Source: Bacteroidota bacterium
Lineage (GTDB): Bacteria > Bacteroidota > Bacteroidia > B-17B0 > Aurantibacillaceae
DNA length: 64,000 bases
Reading direction: 5' to 3'
Assembly (NCBI GenBank): GCA_963169355.1
Contig: CAUJCR010000002.1
Coordinates: 62,001-126,000 of the forward strand
Made by a program: the position numbers and the translations under genes. Below the pieces are notes generated by a model. It was not told the DNA's origin. It searched no databases and saw nothing but the letters and a program-made list of their open reading frames with translations. Positions within the stretch are counted from its first letter, which is position 1. Each line of letters starts with the position of its first letter. Positions 1 through 11,274 of this stretch are shown piece after piece.

Positions 1-9
1 ATAAAATCA

Positions 10-17
10 TACATTTG
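10..17 (+). promoter_or_regulatory. Bacteroidota -7 promoter element (TACATTTG) directly upstream of the MATE gene
   Basis: TAnnTTTG match 8 nt before the TTG start; the -33 region would fall outside the window. Confidence 0.4.
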
Positions 18-25
18 CGCCCATT

Positions 26-1393
26 TTGTCAAAATCACACACATATTCGCATTATAAAGATACTATTCAGCTATCCATACCCCTAATTCTTACCCAAGTT
101 GGGCATATCGTTACTGGAATGGTAGATAATATTTTTTTGGGTAGAATAGGAAATACCGAACAAGCTGCTGGAATATTATCCAACAACTTATTTGTGATGT
201 TATTAGTATTTAGCATAGGAATGAGTTTTGTGATAACGCCCTCTATAAGCGATGCTCACATGAATAAAAACGAACGCGAAAAAGCCTTTGTCTTTAAGAA
301 CGCTTTATATATTAATTTCGGAACAGCTATTCTTCTTTTTTTAATTCTTTATGCGGCTACGCCCATCTTATATTACATGCAGCAACCCCAAGACGTTGTA
401 GAGTTAGCCATTCCGTTTTTTAGTGTATTGTCGTTTTCTATTATTCCTGTATCTCTATTTTTCGTATGTAAACAATACACCGAGGGCTTAAGTAATACCA
501 AAGCCGCTATGTATATTAGTGTTATAGGTAATATTGTAAACATTATATTAAACTATTTACTAATTTATGGTTACGCAGGCTTACCAGAAATGGGTTATAT
601 GGGTTCTTGTTGGGCTACGTTTTTTGCTCGGCTATTAATGGGTGTGGGGTTTTTGATTTTTGTGTTTCGCCACCAAAGTGTTAATAGTTTTACTAAATAT
701 TATAAAGAAGCAAAAATTACCGCCACCCACTTTTGGACTTTACTGAAAGATGGACTTGCCTCTGCAATGCAGGTTACATTTGAGGTTACAGCATTTGCTA
801 TTTCTGGACTTATTGCTGGTGTGTTTGGAAAAGAACAGATTGATGCGCATGGCATTGCTCTAAGTTTAGCTGCTTTTACTTATATGTTTGCAAGTGGTAT
901 AGGAAGCGCCACTACTATACGTGTTGGAAATTTCTATGCAATAAATAATTTAATAGATATGAAACAAGCTATAAAAACATCATATAAATTAGTAATTATG
1001 GTGATGGGCTGTATGGCACTTGTTTTTATTTGTTTCAACCAGTTGTTGCCCCAAATTTTTAGTATAGATGCTGAGATTATCGCCATTTCAGCCAAGTTAT
1101 TATTAATAGCCGCATTTTTTCAATTGTTTGATGGAACACAAGTAGTTGCTATCTGTATTTTAAGAGGTGTAGAAGATTACAAATTTTCGACCTATCTAGC
1201 ATTTATTGGATATTGGTTAATTGCTCTACCATTAAGTTACGTATTTGCTTTTATACTTCAATGGCAAGTATATGGCGTGTGGTTAGCTTTAAGTATAGGT
1301 TTAGCTTTTGTAAGCATTACATTGTTTTTTCGTATTAAACTTTTAATAAAAGTTAAAGAAGCATCGCCTACACATTCATCGCCTGCCGAATAA
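26..1393 (+). CDS. MATE family efflux transporter
   Basis: 455 aa polytopic protein; N-terminal motif QLSIPLILTQVGHIVTGMVDNIFLGRIG; TTG start. Confidence 0.9.
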   Translation: MSKSHTYSHYKDTIQLSIPLILTQVGHIVTGMVDNIFLGRIGNTEQAAGILSNNLFVMLLVFSIGMSFVITPSISDAHMNKNEREKAFVFKNALYINFGTAILLFLILYAATPILYYMQQPQDVVELAIPFFSVLSFSIIPVSLFFVCKQYTEGLSNTKAAMYISVIGNIVNIILNYLLIYGYAGLPEMGYMGSCWATFFARLLMGVGFLIFVFRHQSVNSFTKYYKEAKITATHFWTLLKDGLASAMQVTFEVTAFAISGLIAGVFGKEQIDAHGIALSLAAFTYMFASGIGSATTIRVGNFYAINNLIDMKQAIKTSYKLVIMVMGCMALVFICFNQLLPQIFSIDAEIIAISAKLLLIAAFFQLFDGTQVVAICILRGVEDYKFSTYLAFIGYWLIALPLSYVFAFILQWQVYGVWLALSIGLAFVSITLFFRIKLLIKVKEASPTHSSPAE

Positions 1394-1409
1394 CAAAGAC
1401 GGATAGAAA

Positions 1410-2423
1410 TTAATACAAAACAATGTATATAGCTAAATGATCGCTATAGCCATTAAAATATTTCTCGCCACCATAGGTTCTATTAGGTCTTTCTTCGCCT
1501 GTTTTCTCGTTTTTATACAACACAAAATCTTTCTTTAATATATGCGCATTCTTAGGTAAAAAACCATATCCTTTTTTTGATCTTAAAAATCCCTGCGATA
1601 CAATAATTTGATCGAGTACGCGCCACTCCTTATTATAATAGTGGGTGCCTTGTTTATTTTTATCTAAAGTTTGAAATGGATTATAAAGCTCAAAATTGTT
1701 TTTAGGTTGATCAGAAGCTTTTAGCACATTGGTTATACTTCTATTATCAGGATGGTCATTAAAATCACCCATAATAATAATTTTGGCTCCTTTGTCTTTT
1801 TTTAAAATCTCATCTACTTGTTTTCTCACTTGCTCTACAGCATAAACACGTCTTGGTTCCGAAGCCTCAACACCCTCTCTTCGGCTTGGCCAATGGTTCA
1901 CAAACACATAAAATACATCGCCATTTGTTGCTTTAAGGGTTGCAAATAAAATGTTTCGTGTTTTGTAATCGCCCAATGTAGGATTTGTAGCGTTTAGTTC
2001 TTTAAACTCCACCAATGTAAATATAGATTTATCATATAATAAGCCACAATCAATACTTCTTACATCAGGGCTATTAGTACATAGCGAAGCATAGTTTTTG
2101 GTTTTAAAAACCGATTGATTAATCAAATCTTGTAACACGTCGTTATTTTCAACTTCCACTAATCCCACCAAACTAGGCAAACCATCGCCAGCCACTGTAG
2201 AATCTAACACTTGGGCTACTTTCGTTAACTTATTTAGGTAACGTGTTTCGTCCCATTTTAACTTTGATTCAGGTAAAAACTCATCGTCGTTTTTTTCTGG
2301 ATCGTCTTTCGTATCAAATAAGTTTTCGGTATTATAAAATGCCACCGTTATAGTTTGGGTGTTTTGTGCTACAGCAAATATGCTTGTTAATACTAAAAAT
2401 AGCGATATAACTAGTTTTTTCAT
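1410..2423 (-). CDS. Endonuclease/exonuclease/phosphatase family protein, secreted
   Basis: Signal peptide; FYNTENLFD, IIMGDFNDHPDN and GYSDHLAIY motifs of the EEP fold. Confidence 0.88.
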   Translation of the reverse strand: MKKLVISLFLVLTSIFAVAQNTQTITVAFYNTENLFDTKDDPEKNDDEFLPESKLKWDETRYLNKLTKVAQVLDSTVAGDGLPSLVGLVEVENNDVLQDLINQSVFKTKNYASLCTNSPDVRSIDCGLLYDKSIFTLVEFKELNATNPTLGDYKTRNILFATLKATNGDVFYVFVNHWPSRREGVEASEPRRVYAVEQVRKQVDEILKKDKGAKIIIMGDFNDHPDNRSITNVLKASDQPKNNFELYNPFQTLDKNKQGTHYYNKEWRVLDQIIVSQGFLRSKKGYGFLPKNAHILKKDFVLYKNEKTGEERPNRTYGGEKYFNGYSDHLAIYIVLY

Positions 2424-2499
2424 AGGTTAATTTAATACAGTGTAAATATAAACAAACAAATATGTAATTTATATTTATGTAATGTTATAAATTTGTAAT

Positions 2500-2982
2500 A
2501 TGAAGAAACACCTCAACTTTAAAAAAATTAGTTTATCGTTAGTCATTTTATTTTTATTAATTCAATCCATTAGAATTGATAAAACCACCCAACCCGTTGA
2601 TGACAAAAAAGATTTTATTTCGTTAGTAGTTCCTAATCAAGAAGTAGCGTCTATATTAAAAACATCTTGTTACGATTGTCATTCTAATCAACCCATTTAT
2701 CCGTGGTATAGCAATATAGCACCTGTTTCTTGGTGGATAAAAAACCATATTAATGAGGGGAGTCATCATCTCAATTTTTCTGTTTGGGGAGATTATTCTG
2801 ATAAACGAAAACACCATAAATTAGAAGAATGCATTGAAATGATTGAAGAAGATGAAATGCCAATGTCATCATACACTCTCATGCATAAAAATGCGGCGCT
2901 TTCAGACGCTCAAAAAGTGCAATTAGTCGAGTTTTTTAAGGCTCTAAAAAATGAGGCAGGAACTCAAGAAAATCTAAACTAA
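2500..2982 (+). CDS. Haem-binding domain-containing protein
   Basis: CYDCHSNQPIYPWYSNIAPVSWW motif typical of the Haem_bd family. Confidence 0.85.
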   Translation: MKKHLNFKKISLSLVILFLLIQSIRIDKTTQPVDDKKDFISLVVPNQEVASILKTSCYDCHSNQPIYPWYSNIAPVSWWIKNHINEGSHHLNFSVWGDYSDKRKHHKLEECIEMIEEDEMPMSSYTLMHKNAALSDAQKVQLVEFFKALKNEAGTQENLN

Positions 2983-3075
2983 AGCTGATAATTTAGCCTT
3001 GTATTATTTCCATAATTTTTACCGTTTTTCTATTAAAAATCATTAACTTAGCCTCGTTTTTTTAACAAAAAGGCT

Positions 3076-5793
3076 ATGGACAAATTTTCCTATGTTGGAA
3101 CCAGCGATGTAAACGCTATTGAAGATTTATTTTTACAATATTCCAAAGATTCAAATTCAGTTGATGCCTCTTGGCGAGATTTTTTTAAAGGCTTTGAATT
3201 TGCCCGTACTTCTTATGATACAGAAGGGGGCATTCCTGAAAATGTAGCTAAAGAATTTAAAGTGATAGGCTTAATTAATGGCTACCGTCAGCGTGGGCAC
3301 TTGTTTACAAAAACAAATCCTGTTCGCCAGCGCCGAAACTACGAGCCTAATTTAAGCCTTGAGAATTTTGGCTTATCGGATAAGGATTTAGAGACCGTTT
3401 TTCAAGCTGGAAATGAGATAGGGATTGGTCCTGCTAAGTTAAAAGATATTGTTACGCATTTAGAGCACACCTACTGCCAAAGTATTGGAGTGGAATATTT
3501 ATACGTTCGTGAGCCAAAGGTTCTTAATTGGATTCAGGAGCGTATGGAGAAATCTAAAAACACCCCTAGCTTTACAAACGATGAAAAACGTGTTATCTTA
3601 AAAAAACTAACCCAAGCTTCCGTTTTTGAAAATTATTTACATACTAAGTTTGTGGGACAAAAACGTTTTTCGTTAGAAGGTGGTGAAGCTGTAATTCCTG
3701 CCATGAATACCTTAATGGAGCATGGCGCGAACTTAGGTATCAAAGATTATGTAATTGGAATGGCACATCGTGGCCGTTTAAATGTACTAACCAATATTAT
3801 GGGTAAGTCGTATAAAGATGTGTTTACCGAATTTGAAGGAAGAGAAAGTGAAGACTCATTATTTGATGGCGATGTTAAATATCACATGGGTTATTCATCT
3901 GACTTAATAAGCGATGACGGTAAAAAAGTACACATTAGTTTAACACCAAATCCATCGCATCTCGAAACATCTGCTTCGGTAGTGCAAGGCATTGTTCGTT
4001 CAAAAATTGATAGTTTACATCAAGGCGATAACTCAAAAGCATGTCCTGTTATTTTACACGGAGATGCGGCAGTAGCTGGACAAGGTTTGGTTTACGAATT
4101 AATACAAATGAGTCAATTAGATGCTTATAAAACTGGAGGCTCAATTCATTTTGTAATAAATAATCAAGTTGGTTTTACAACTAATTTCTTAGATGCACGT
4201 TCATCTACTTATTGTACAGATGTTGCAAAGGTGGTATTAACGCCTGTATTTCATGTAAATGGCGATGATGTTGAAGCGCTTTGTTTTGTATCTAAGTTAG
4301 CTATGGAATTCCGCCAAACATTTCATAAAGATGTTTTTATTGATGTGTTATGCTATCGTAAATACGGGCATAATGAGGGTGATGAACCTCGCTTTACTCA
4401 ACCATTATTATACAAAGCCATTGCTTCACATCCAAACCCAAAAGATGTGTATGTAAAAAAATTACAAGCTGAGGGTAATGCCTTAGCCGACGAAGCTAAA
4501 TCTATTGAAACTAGTTTTAAAGCCGAGTTAGATAATAATTTAGATGAAGCTAAAAAAACAGAGAAAGCAAAAATTACTTCGTTTTTACAAGGTAACTGGA
4601 CAGGATTAAAAATAGCAACTGATAAAGACTTTGAGTCTTCGCCAAAAACAAGTGTAGATGAAAAAACATTTTTAGACATTGCTAAAAAAATTGTAGAGTT
4701 ACCTAAAGACAAAAAGTTTTTTAATAAAATTCAAAAGTTATTTGATGATCGCAAAGCCATGATTGCTAATGACAATTACGACTGGGCAATGGGAGAATTA
4801 ATGGCTTATGCAACTTTATTAAAAGAAGGAAACCCTGTGCGATTTAGCGGACAAGATGTAGAGCGTGGTACGTTCTCTCATCGTCATGCGGTTGTAAAAG
4901 TAGAAGATAGCGAAGAAGAATATACGCCACTTAATAATATTGGTGCTTCGGCAAAATTAGACATTTACAATTCTCTTTTAAGCGAATATGCTGTAATGGG
5001 ATTTGAATATGGTTATGCCTTTGCTGCGCCAAACGCCTTAACTATTTGGGAAGCGCAATTTGGAGACTTCTTTAATGGCGCACAAATTATTGTTGACCAA
5101 TATTTAACCTCTGCTGAGTATAAGTGGAGAAGAATGAATGGCTTAGTGGTTTTATTACCACATGGCTACGAAGGTCAAGGTCCTGAACATTCATCAGCAC
5201 GCATGGAACGTTTCTTACAAGCTTGTGCTGAGAATAATATTCAAGTTGTAAATGCTACTACTCCAGCACAGCAATTCCATGTGCTACGCCGTCAGTTAAA
5301 ACGTGATTTCAGAAAACCATTAGTATGTTTTACACCTAAGAAATTATTACGTTACCCTAGCTGTGTAAGTAAACTAAGCGATTTTACGAAATCAAATTTC
5401 CAAGAAGTTTTAAATGATACTGTTGATGCAAAGAAAGTAACACGTATTGCTTTCTGCTCAGGAAAAATATATTACGATTTAATTGAACGTAGAGAAAAAG
5501 AAGGCGTTAATGATATTGCCTTTATTCGTTTAGAACAACTGTATCCATTCCCTCAAAAACAATTAGATGCAATATTAAGCCAATATTCAAAAGTTAAGGA
5601 ATTCTTGTTTGTTCAAGAAGAACCAGAAAATATGGGGCCTTGGCGTTTTGTTGATTATAACCTTCGTTCGCTTAATTTAAAATACATCGGGCGAGCTGCT
5701 GCGGCTAGTCCTGCTACTGGCTACACCAAAAAGCATAATGCAGAGAACGAAGAAATAATGACAAAACTATTTGCAAAAGTATTAGTAAAATAA
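3076..5793 (+). CDS. sucA: 2-oxoglutarate dehydrogenase E1 component
   Basis: 905 aa; DKFSYVGTSDVNAIEDLFLQYSKD N-terminus, GMAHRGRLNVL, HGDAAVAGQG, EGQGPEHSSARMERFLQ; followed by the E2 gene. Confidence 0.97.
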   Translation: MDKFSYVGTSDVNAIEDLFLQYSKDSNSVDASWRDFFKGFEFARTSYDTEGGIPENVAKEFKVIGLINGYRQRGHLFTKTNPVRQRRNYEPNLSLENFGLSDKDLETVFQAGNEIGIGPAKLKDIVTHLEHTYCQSIGVEYLYVREPKVLNWIQERMEKSKNTPSFTNDEKRVILKKLTQASVFENYLHTKFVGQKRFSLEGGEAVIPAMNTLMEHGANLGIKDYVIGMAHRGRLNVLTNIMGKSYKDVFTEFEGRESEDSLFDGDVKYHMGYSSDLISDDGKKVHISLTPNPSHLETSASVVQGIVRSKIDSLHQGDNSKACPVILHGDAAVAGQGLVYELIQMSQLDAYKTGGSIHFVINNQVGFTTNFLDARSSTYCTDVAKVVLTPVFHVNGDDVEALCFVSKLAMEFRQTFHKDVFIDVLCYRKYGHNEGDEPRFTQPLLYKAIASHPNPKDVYVKKLQAEGNALADEAKSIETSFKAELDNNLDEAKKTEKAKITSFLQGNWTGLKIATDKDFESSPKTSVDEKTFLDIAKKIVELPKDKKFFNKIQKLFDDRKAMIANDNYDWAMGELMAYATLLKEGNPVRFSGQDVERGTFSHRHAVVKVEDSEEEYTPLNNIGASAKLDIYNSLLSEYAVMGFEYGYAFAAPNALTIWEAQFGDFFNGAQIIVDQYLTSAEYKWRRMNGLVVLLPHGYEGQGPEHSSARMERFLQACAENNIQVVNATTPAQQFHVLRRQLKRDFRKPLVCFTPKKLLRYPSCVSKLSDFTKSNFQEVLNDTVDAKKVTRIAFCSGKIYYDLIERREKEGVNDIAFIRLEQLYPFPQKQLDAILSQYSKVKEFLFVQEEPENMGPWRFVDYNLRSLNLKYIGRAAAASPATGYTKKHNAENEEIMTKLFAKVLVK

Positions 5794-5819
5794 AACATAA
5801 AATTTAAACCTAATTTAAT

Positions 5820-7079
5820 ATGGCAATTGTAGAATTAAAAGTACCAAGCCCAGGCGAATCTATTACCGAAGTAGTTATTGCAAGATGGGTAAAAAATACG
5901 GGAGATGTGGTAGAAAAAGATGAGGTATTAGCTGAAGTAGATTCAGATAAAGCTACCTTAACTTTAAATGCCGAAGAGGCTGGTAAAATAGAAGTGCTTG
6001 CTGCCGAGGGCGATACTGTAAAAGTAGGTCAAGTAGTGGTAAAGATTGACACATCTGTAAAACCTGAAGCTAAAGCACCAGTGGCAGCAGCCGAGAAAAA
6101 AGAAGTAGTTGCCGAAAAGAAAGCAGAGCCTACTCCAGCTGTTTCAAAAACAGAGCCTGCTTCAACTAGTTATGCAAGTGGTACACCAAGTGTAGCTGCA
6201 GCAAAATTAATGACTGAAAACAACATTCAATCTTCTCAAATAAAAGGCACAGGCAAAGATGGTAGAATCACCAAACAAGATGTGTTAGCGGCTTTATCTA
6301 ATGGCTTACCAACGGCTGTAGAAGTGTTATCGAACTCATGGAAAGGTGGAAGAGATAAAGATCGTACGAAGATGACATCATTACGTAAAACAGTTGCTAA
6401 ACGCTTAGTATCTGTAAAAAATGAAACCGCTATGTTAACCACTTTTAATGAAGTGGATATGAGCGAGATTTATGCAATACGTGCAAAATATAAAGATAAA
6501 TTTAAAGAGGTACATGGTAGTAATATTGGCTTCATGAGTTTCTTTACAAAGGCAGTAACCGAAGCGTTATATCATTTTCCAGCCGTAAATGCTATGATTG
6601 ATGGCGATGAAATTGTGTATAACAAATATTGTGATATAGGAATTGCAGTAAGTGCACCAAAGGGATTAATGGTTCCAGTGTTGCGTAATGCTGAATTGAT
6701 GAGTTTAGCAGATATTGAAAAAGGAATTAAGAACTTGGCTGTAAAAGCCCGCGATGGTAAATTAACCATTGCTGATATGGAGGGTGGAACTTTTACCATT
6801 ACAAATGGTGGTGTTTTTGGTAGTATGATGAGTACGCCAATTATTAATCCTCCTCAATCAGCAATTTTAGGTATGCACAACGTTGTAGAGCGTCCAATGG
6901 CTGTAAATGGTCAAGTGGTAATACGCCCAATGATGTATATTGCTTTAAGCTACGATCACCGCATTATTGATGGTAGAGAATCTGTTGGTTTCTTAGTAAA
7001 AGTAAAAGAAATGCTAGAGAACCCAAGCCGTATGTTATTTGGCGGTAAAGTACCAGAAGAGATCTTATTAGGTTTATAA
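5820..7079 (+). CDS. sucB: Dihydrolipoyllysine-residue succinyltransferase (2-oxoglutarate dehydrogenase E2)
   Basis: Lipoyl domain EVDSDKATL, peripheral subunit-binding domain, catalytic [17 protein letters not shown]. Confidence 0.97.
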   Translation: MAIVELKVPSPGESITEVVIARWVKNTGDVVEKDEVLAEVDSDKATLTLNAEEAGKIEVLAAEGDTVKVGQVVVKIDTSVKPEAKAPVAAAEKKEVVAEKKAEPTPAVSKTEPASTSYASGTPSVAAAKLMTENNIQSSQIKGTGKDGRITKQDVLAALSNGLPTAVEVLSNSWKGGRDKDRTKMTSLRKTVAKRLVSVKNETAMLTTFNEVDMSEIYAIRAKYKDKFKEVHGSNIGFMSFFTKAVTEALYHFPAVNAMIDGDEIVYNKYCDIGIAVSAPKGLMVPVLRNAELMSLADIEKGIKNLAVKARDGKLTIADMEGGTFTITNGGVFGSMMSTPIINPPQSAILGMHNVVERPMAVNGQVVIRPMMYIALSYDHRIIDGRESVGFLVKVKEMLENPSRMLFGGKVPEEILLGL

Positions 7080-7083
7080 CAAG

Positions 7084-7116
7084 AGAGGCTGTCTTTTTAG
7101 ACAGCCTCTTTTTTTT
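7084..7116 (+). terminator. Rho-independent terminator after sucB
   Basis: Perfect 11-bp stem AGAGGCTGTCT/AGACAGCCTCT, 4-nt loop, then T-tract. Confidence 0.9.
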
Positions 7117-7156
7117 CTATGATGTTTCCATCTATACAAATGGAGAGATAGTAAAA

Positions 7157-9163
7157 TTAATTTTTAACTATTTTAGTTGTTTTAAGTACCGTATTATCCA
7201 TGTCCTTTATTTGAACCGAATAAATACCATTTGCAACTTTAGAAATATCAAACTCTATATGCTGATTAAATGGTTGTTTTAAGATGAGTTTACCACTCAT
7301 ATCAAAAACTTCCACTTGAACCTTTTCATTTTTAGTGGTAGAAATATTTAAGGCATCTGAAGTAGGATTAGGTCCAACAAAAATAGCGATGTCTTCTTCA
7401 TCTATAGCTTTTGTAGATAATGTTACGTCTTTTACAATAGTTCCTACTTTGTTTAAAATCCAATTATTTGGATCAACCGATATAGCAGTTACAGAGCCTG
7501 TTAACGCTAAGGTGTAATTTTCAACAGATTGACCATGATACAATCTAATAATTGTATCTGGCATCGATGCTCGAAAGATTTTATAATCTACATGTGTCAT
7601 AAATACAGGTACAGAACTTGGTTTTGAGGTAGTTTGAGTTGATTTGAGATAAAAAACATTATTGGAATGATTCCAGTTTAAAGCAAACGTTGGATAGCCC
7701 TCTCCATAATACCATTGATTAAAGAATTGATTAAAGTTGATGCCTGTATAGGTAGCCATAAAATTCTTAAAATCAATAACACTTGCCGAACTAAAAGCAT
7801 ACGCAGCTTGGAAAGCACGTATAGCAGGAAAAAACACAGAGTCATTATTAATCTCATAACGTAAACTATGAATAATTGCGCTTCCCTTATCATACGTTAA
7901 TCGAGAACTAAAAATCACACTTGCATTCATTGTATCTGCGTTTGAAATATACGAACTTCCACCTGGTTGCGACATTACGTTGCTATGCACATCTTGCATT
8001 TTTTGAGCAGGTGTAGTTCCAGAGATTGAACCTAAATATTGATGGCATAGATATTCCGTATAACTTGCCCAACCTTCGTTGATAAAAATATCTTTCCATG
8101 CCGCACACGTTACGTGGTCTCCCCACCATTGGTGACCTAATTCGTGAGCATCAAGTTCAAAATCAAAAAATCCTAAAGTTGTCATAGTTTGATGCTCCAT
8201 ACCACCTCCAAGTGGTGCCATGCAATGTCCATATTTTTCATCTTTAAAAGGATACATACCAAATAACTTACATTGAAGTTCAATGGTAGGCACTATTTTG
8301 TTTAAAGCAACTTTTTGTCCAGATATCCACGAACTATTATTGATAGCATTATCATAAATGTAATTTAGTATCATAATAGAATCATTAGGTAAGTACAATG
8401 GCTTAGCATATAATGTATATGGTTTATATTTTGCTGTTGAAACAGAAATCAAATAATAAGCAATTGGATAATTTGTTTTCCATTCATAGCGTTTTTTGTT
8501 ACCAATAGTTACTACATTTTTCAGTAATCCATTTGAGCCCACCATATTTGTAGAATCAGTAGTTGCAAAAACCCACACCGAATCTATTTTATCTCTTAAG
8601 TCTTGTTTACTAGGAAACCATTGATAGGCGCATAAACTCTCGCTTAAAGTCCAAGTTACCTCGTTACCCCACGATGGAGAAGATGCATGATTATAACCAT
8701 CGCCAATGGCTGCGCTTCCGCCCGAAGGACAAGTGCCATGATAGTAAACAGTAGCATCTACTAATTGATTTTGAGCAATAGCACTTCCAACCGTTGCAAG
8801 TACTAAGCTATCTCTTCTCACAAAATTACGACGTAACCCATTAACATACACCGAATCGATGGTGTGATTTTGATGCAACACGAAGGCAAATGAATCCATA
8901 CTTGGAACCACAACTTTAGCAAGGCTTCGCACATTACCACTAATAAACAAGCTAGTACGCTCTACATTGATATTGAGGTGATAAAACTTTAAATCGTAAT
9001 CATTTTCTTTAGGTACCGCTGTTACCTTTTGTGTTTTCTGATTCAGTTGTTTTTGAAGTTTAGCATTAAATTGCTTGGCTTTATGCTCAGCACAATAATG
9101 TGTTTGCGCCATACCTATTGTTAAACTAAGCACGGCAGAAAATGTGTAGATGATTTTTTTCAT
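7157..9163 (-). CDS. M1 family metallopeptidase with T9SS type A sorting domain
   Basis: Signal peptide; HELGHQWWGDHVTCAAWKDIFINEGWASYTEYL zinc motif; C-terminal PNPTSDALNIS...VFDMSGKLI...GIYSVQI sorting domain. Confidence 0.93.
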   Translation of the reverse strand: MKKIIYTFSAVLSLTIGMAQTHYCAEHKAKQFNAKLQKQLNQKTQKVTAVPKENDYDLKFYHLNINVERTSLFISGNVRSLAKVVVPSMDSFAFVLHQNHTIDSVYVNGLRRNFVRRDSLVLATVGSAIAQNQLVDATVYYHGTCPSGGSAAIGDGYNHASSPSWGNEVTWTLSESLCAYQWFPSKQDLRDKIDSVWVFATTDSTNMVGSNGLLKNVVTIGNKKRYEWKTNYPIAYYLISVSTAKYKPYTLYAKPLYLPNDSIMILNYIYDNAINNSSWISGQKVALNKIVPTIELQCKLFGMYPFKDEKYGHCMAPLGGGMEHQTMTTLGFFDFELDAHELGHQWWGDHVTCAAWKDIFINEGWASYTEYLCHQYLGSISGTTPAQKMQDVHSNVMSQPGGSSYISNADTMNASVIFSSRLTYDKGSAIIHSLRYEINNDSVFFPAIRAFQAAYAFSSASVIDFKNFMATYTGINFNQFFNQWYYGEGYPTFALNWNHSNNVFYLKSTQTTSKPSSVPVFMTHVDYKIFRASMPDTIIRLYHGQSVENYTLALTGSVTAISVDPNNWILNKVGTIVKDVTLSTKAIDEEDIAIFVGPNPTSDALNISTTKNEKVQVEVFDMSGKLILKQPFNQHIEFDISKVANGIYSVQIKDMDNTVLKTTKIVKN

Positions 9164-9333
9164 GAGTACGAGATATTAATGTTTCTTAATTGCGACTTAT
9201 CTCCAGAAGTCGATTGCCTATTTTTTTTAAAGTACTAATCTAATCTATTAAAATGTTAAATCCATTTATTTTTGTAAAAATCGCTGTTTATTTGTTTAAA
9301 AATGGATAATTTCTGTAAAAAAACAATGTCGTC

Positions 9334-11274
9334 TTATATTCTAATACCAACAATACACACATCATCAATCTGTTCTAAATCCCCTTTCCAGCGGTTAAAT
9401 TCCTTTGATAATTCTTGGGCTTGAAGTGTCATTTCTTTCTTAGAAATATTTAATAGGAAATTCTCGAGTTGTTTGTATTTATATTTCTTTCCTTTCTCTC
9501 CTCCAAACTGATCAGCATATCCATCAGAGAAAAGATAAATACAATCATCAGGTTGAATTGCTAATTGAATGTTATGAAAAGGTTTAAGGGCTTCGCCATA
9601 AAAGCTGCCAACAGGATGTTTGTTTCCTTTTATTGTATCGATGTTGTTTTGAGAAACTTTATAGATAATGGTATTAGCACCTGCAAATAAGAATTCGTTA
9701 GTAGATTTGTTCCACTGACAAATAGAAATTTCCATTCCGTCTTTAATAGAACTTTCATGTTCTGTTTGTTTTAAAATTTCATTTAAATCATGATTAACTC
9801 TATTTAAAATATCAGCAGGTGTTTTACATTGATGCTCGTGAATGGCATTGTTTAATAAATTAAATCCCACAATACTCATAAATGCACCAGGTACACCATG
9901 ACCTGTGCAATCCACAACAGCTACATATACCGAACCATCTCTGTCTTCCTCCGCCCAATAAAAATCACCACTTACAATATCCTTAGGTTTAAATAAAACA
10001 AAGGATTTTGGAAATAAGTTTTGAAAGAAAGTAGTAGTTGGAAATATAGCTTCTTGAATTCGTTTGGCGTATCTTATACTATCGGTGATATCTTTATTTT
10101 TTTCAGATAACTCTTGATAAGCCATGTCAATGATAGCTTTTTGTTTTTCGATGGCCTGATTCTTTTTACTTATAGCATCTGCAATTTGTTGTTTTTCTTT
10201 ATATCGCTTAAAAAGCATGAAAGAAATAATTAATATAAATACACCTATGATAGATAAAACGCTTATAAAATAATTTTTAGTTTTCAAGCGTTCTGCATTT
10301 TCCTTTTCACGTAATACTTGCTCATGCTTAATCTCGGTAAGTTCAGTTTCTTTTTCTTTGGTTTTAAATTTAGTTTCCAATTCGGCTATTTGATTAGCAT
10401 TCTCAATATTTCGAATACTATCATTCAGCATCATTAATTTATTGAGAATTTGATTAGCCGATTTATAATCCTTTTTAAGTTCAAACACATCTCTTAAATT
10501 TAGGCAAGCCGCTTTTATGTCTTGTTTAGAACCTAACCTGGTTGCTAATTGTAGCACTCTGTTTGATATATCTATGGCATCATTCAAATTATTTTGCGCA
10601 ATAAATATGCTTCCTAAATTATTCATACTGGCCAACATACCAATAGTATCTTGTATCTTTTCTCTTATCTTATAACTCTCTTTATTACTTAATAAAGCAT
10701 ATTTAAATTCTTTTTTTTGTTTATAAATAAGCGACATATTATCTAAACAAGCAGCCGCTTGTTTAGGCTTAGTGGTAGGGTCAAAAATGGTTAATGCTTT
10801 TTGATAATAAATTAGAGCACTATCTAACTGTCCGTTTTCATCAAATAAAATAGCTAAGTTTCCGTAACTGGCAGCCATCCCGTTAACATCTCCAATCTGC
10901 TGGCATATAGCAATATTCTTTTTATAGTACTCCTCCGCTTTATCATAAAAACCTTGGTACCAATAAATAACTCCCATAGCAGTATAACACTGCGCTAACT
11001 TTCCTTGATTTTTTAATGCCTTGCTAATTTCAGTAGCTTTTAAAAAACAGGTTAGGGCATTTTTATAATTAGCCTGTGCCTCATAGGCATATCCAATTAA
11101 TAAGAATGACTCAGCTCTAAGTAGTTCATCTTTTATTGAGGTGGCTATATTAAGCCCTATTTTTCCACACACAAAAGCCGAATCAATGTTACTTTGTAAG
11201 ATAATTTCACCATATTTTAAAATCAACTCCGCTTTATGTTTTGGTTGCGAGGTATTTTTAAATACATGCAACAA
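9334..11274 (-). CDS. Tetratricopeptide repeat protein with C-terminal SpoIIE/PP2C-type serine phosphatase
   Basis: TPR repeats, TM segment, coiled coil, then FVLFKPKDIVSGDFYWAEE...VAVVDCTGHGVPGAFMSIVG...CIYLFSDGYADQFGG. True start probably upstream at 11340 (ATT), which adds a signal peptide. Confidence 0.9.
   Translation of the reverse strand: MLHVFKNTSQPKHKAELILKYGEIILQSNIDSAFVCGKIGLNIATSIKDELLRAESFLLIGYAYEAQANYKNALTCFLKATEISKALKNQGKLAQCYTAMGVIYWYQGFYDKAEEYYKKNIAICQQIGDVNGMAASYGNLAILFDENGQLDSALIYYQKALTIFDPTTKPKQAAACLDNMSLIYKQKKEFKYALLSNKESYKIREKIQDTIGMLASMNNLGSIFIAQNNLNDAIDISNRVLQLATRLGSKQDIKAACLNLRDVFELKKDYKSANQILNKLMMLNDSIRNIENANQIAELETKFKTKEKETELTEIKHEQVLREKENAERLKTKNYFISVLSIIGVFILIISFMLFKRYKEKQQIADAISKKNQAIEKQKAIIDMAYQELSEKNKDITDSIRYAKRIQEAIFPTTTFFQNLFPKSFVLFKPKDIVSGDFYWAEEDRDGSVYVAVVDCTGHGVPGAFMSIVGFNLLNNAIHEHQCKTPADILNRVNHDLNEILKQTEHESSIKDGMEISICQWNKSTNEFLFAGANTIIYKVSQNNIDTIKGNKHPVGSFYGEALKPFHNIQLAIQPDDCIYLFSDGYADQFGGEKGKKYKYKQLENFLLNISKKEMTLQAQELSKEFNRWKGDLEQIDDVCIVGIRI

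Noticed and set aside
4398-4712. 104-aa minus-strand ORF within sucA
   Set aside because: Fully antisense to a conserved gene, with no recognisable features.
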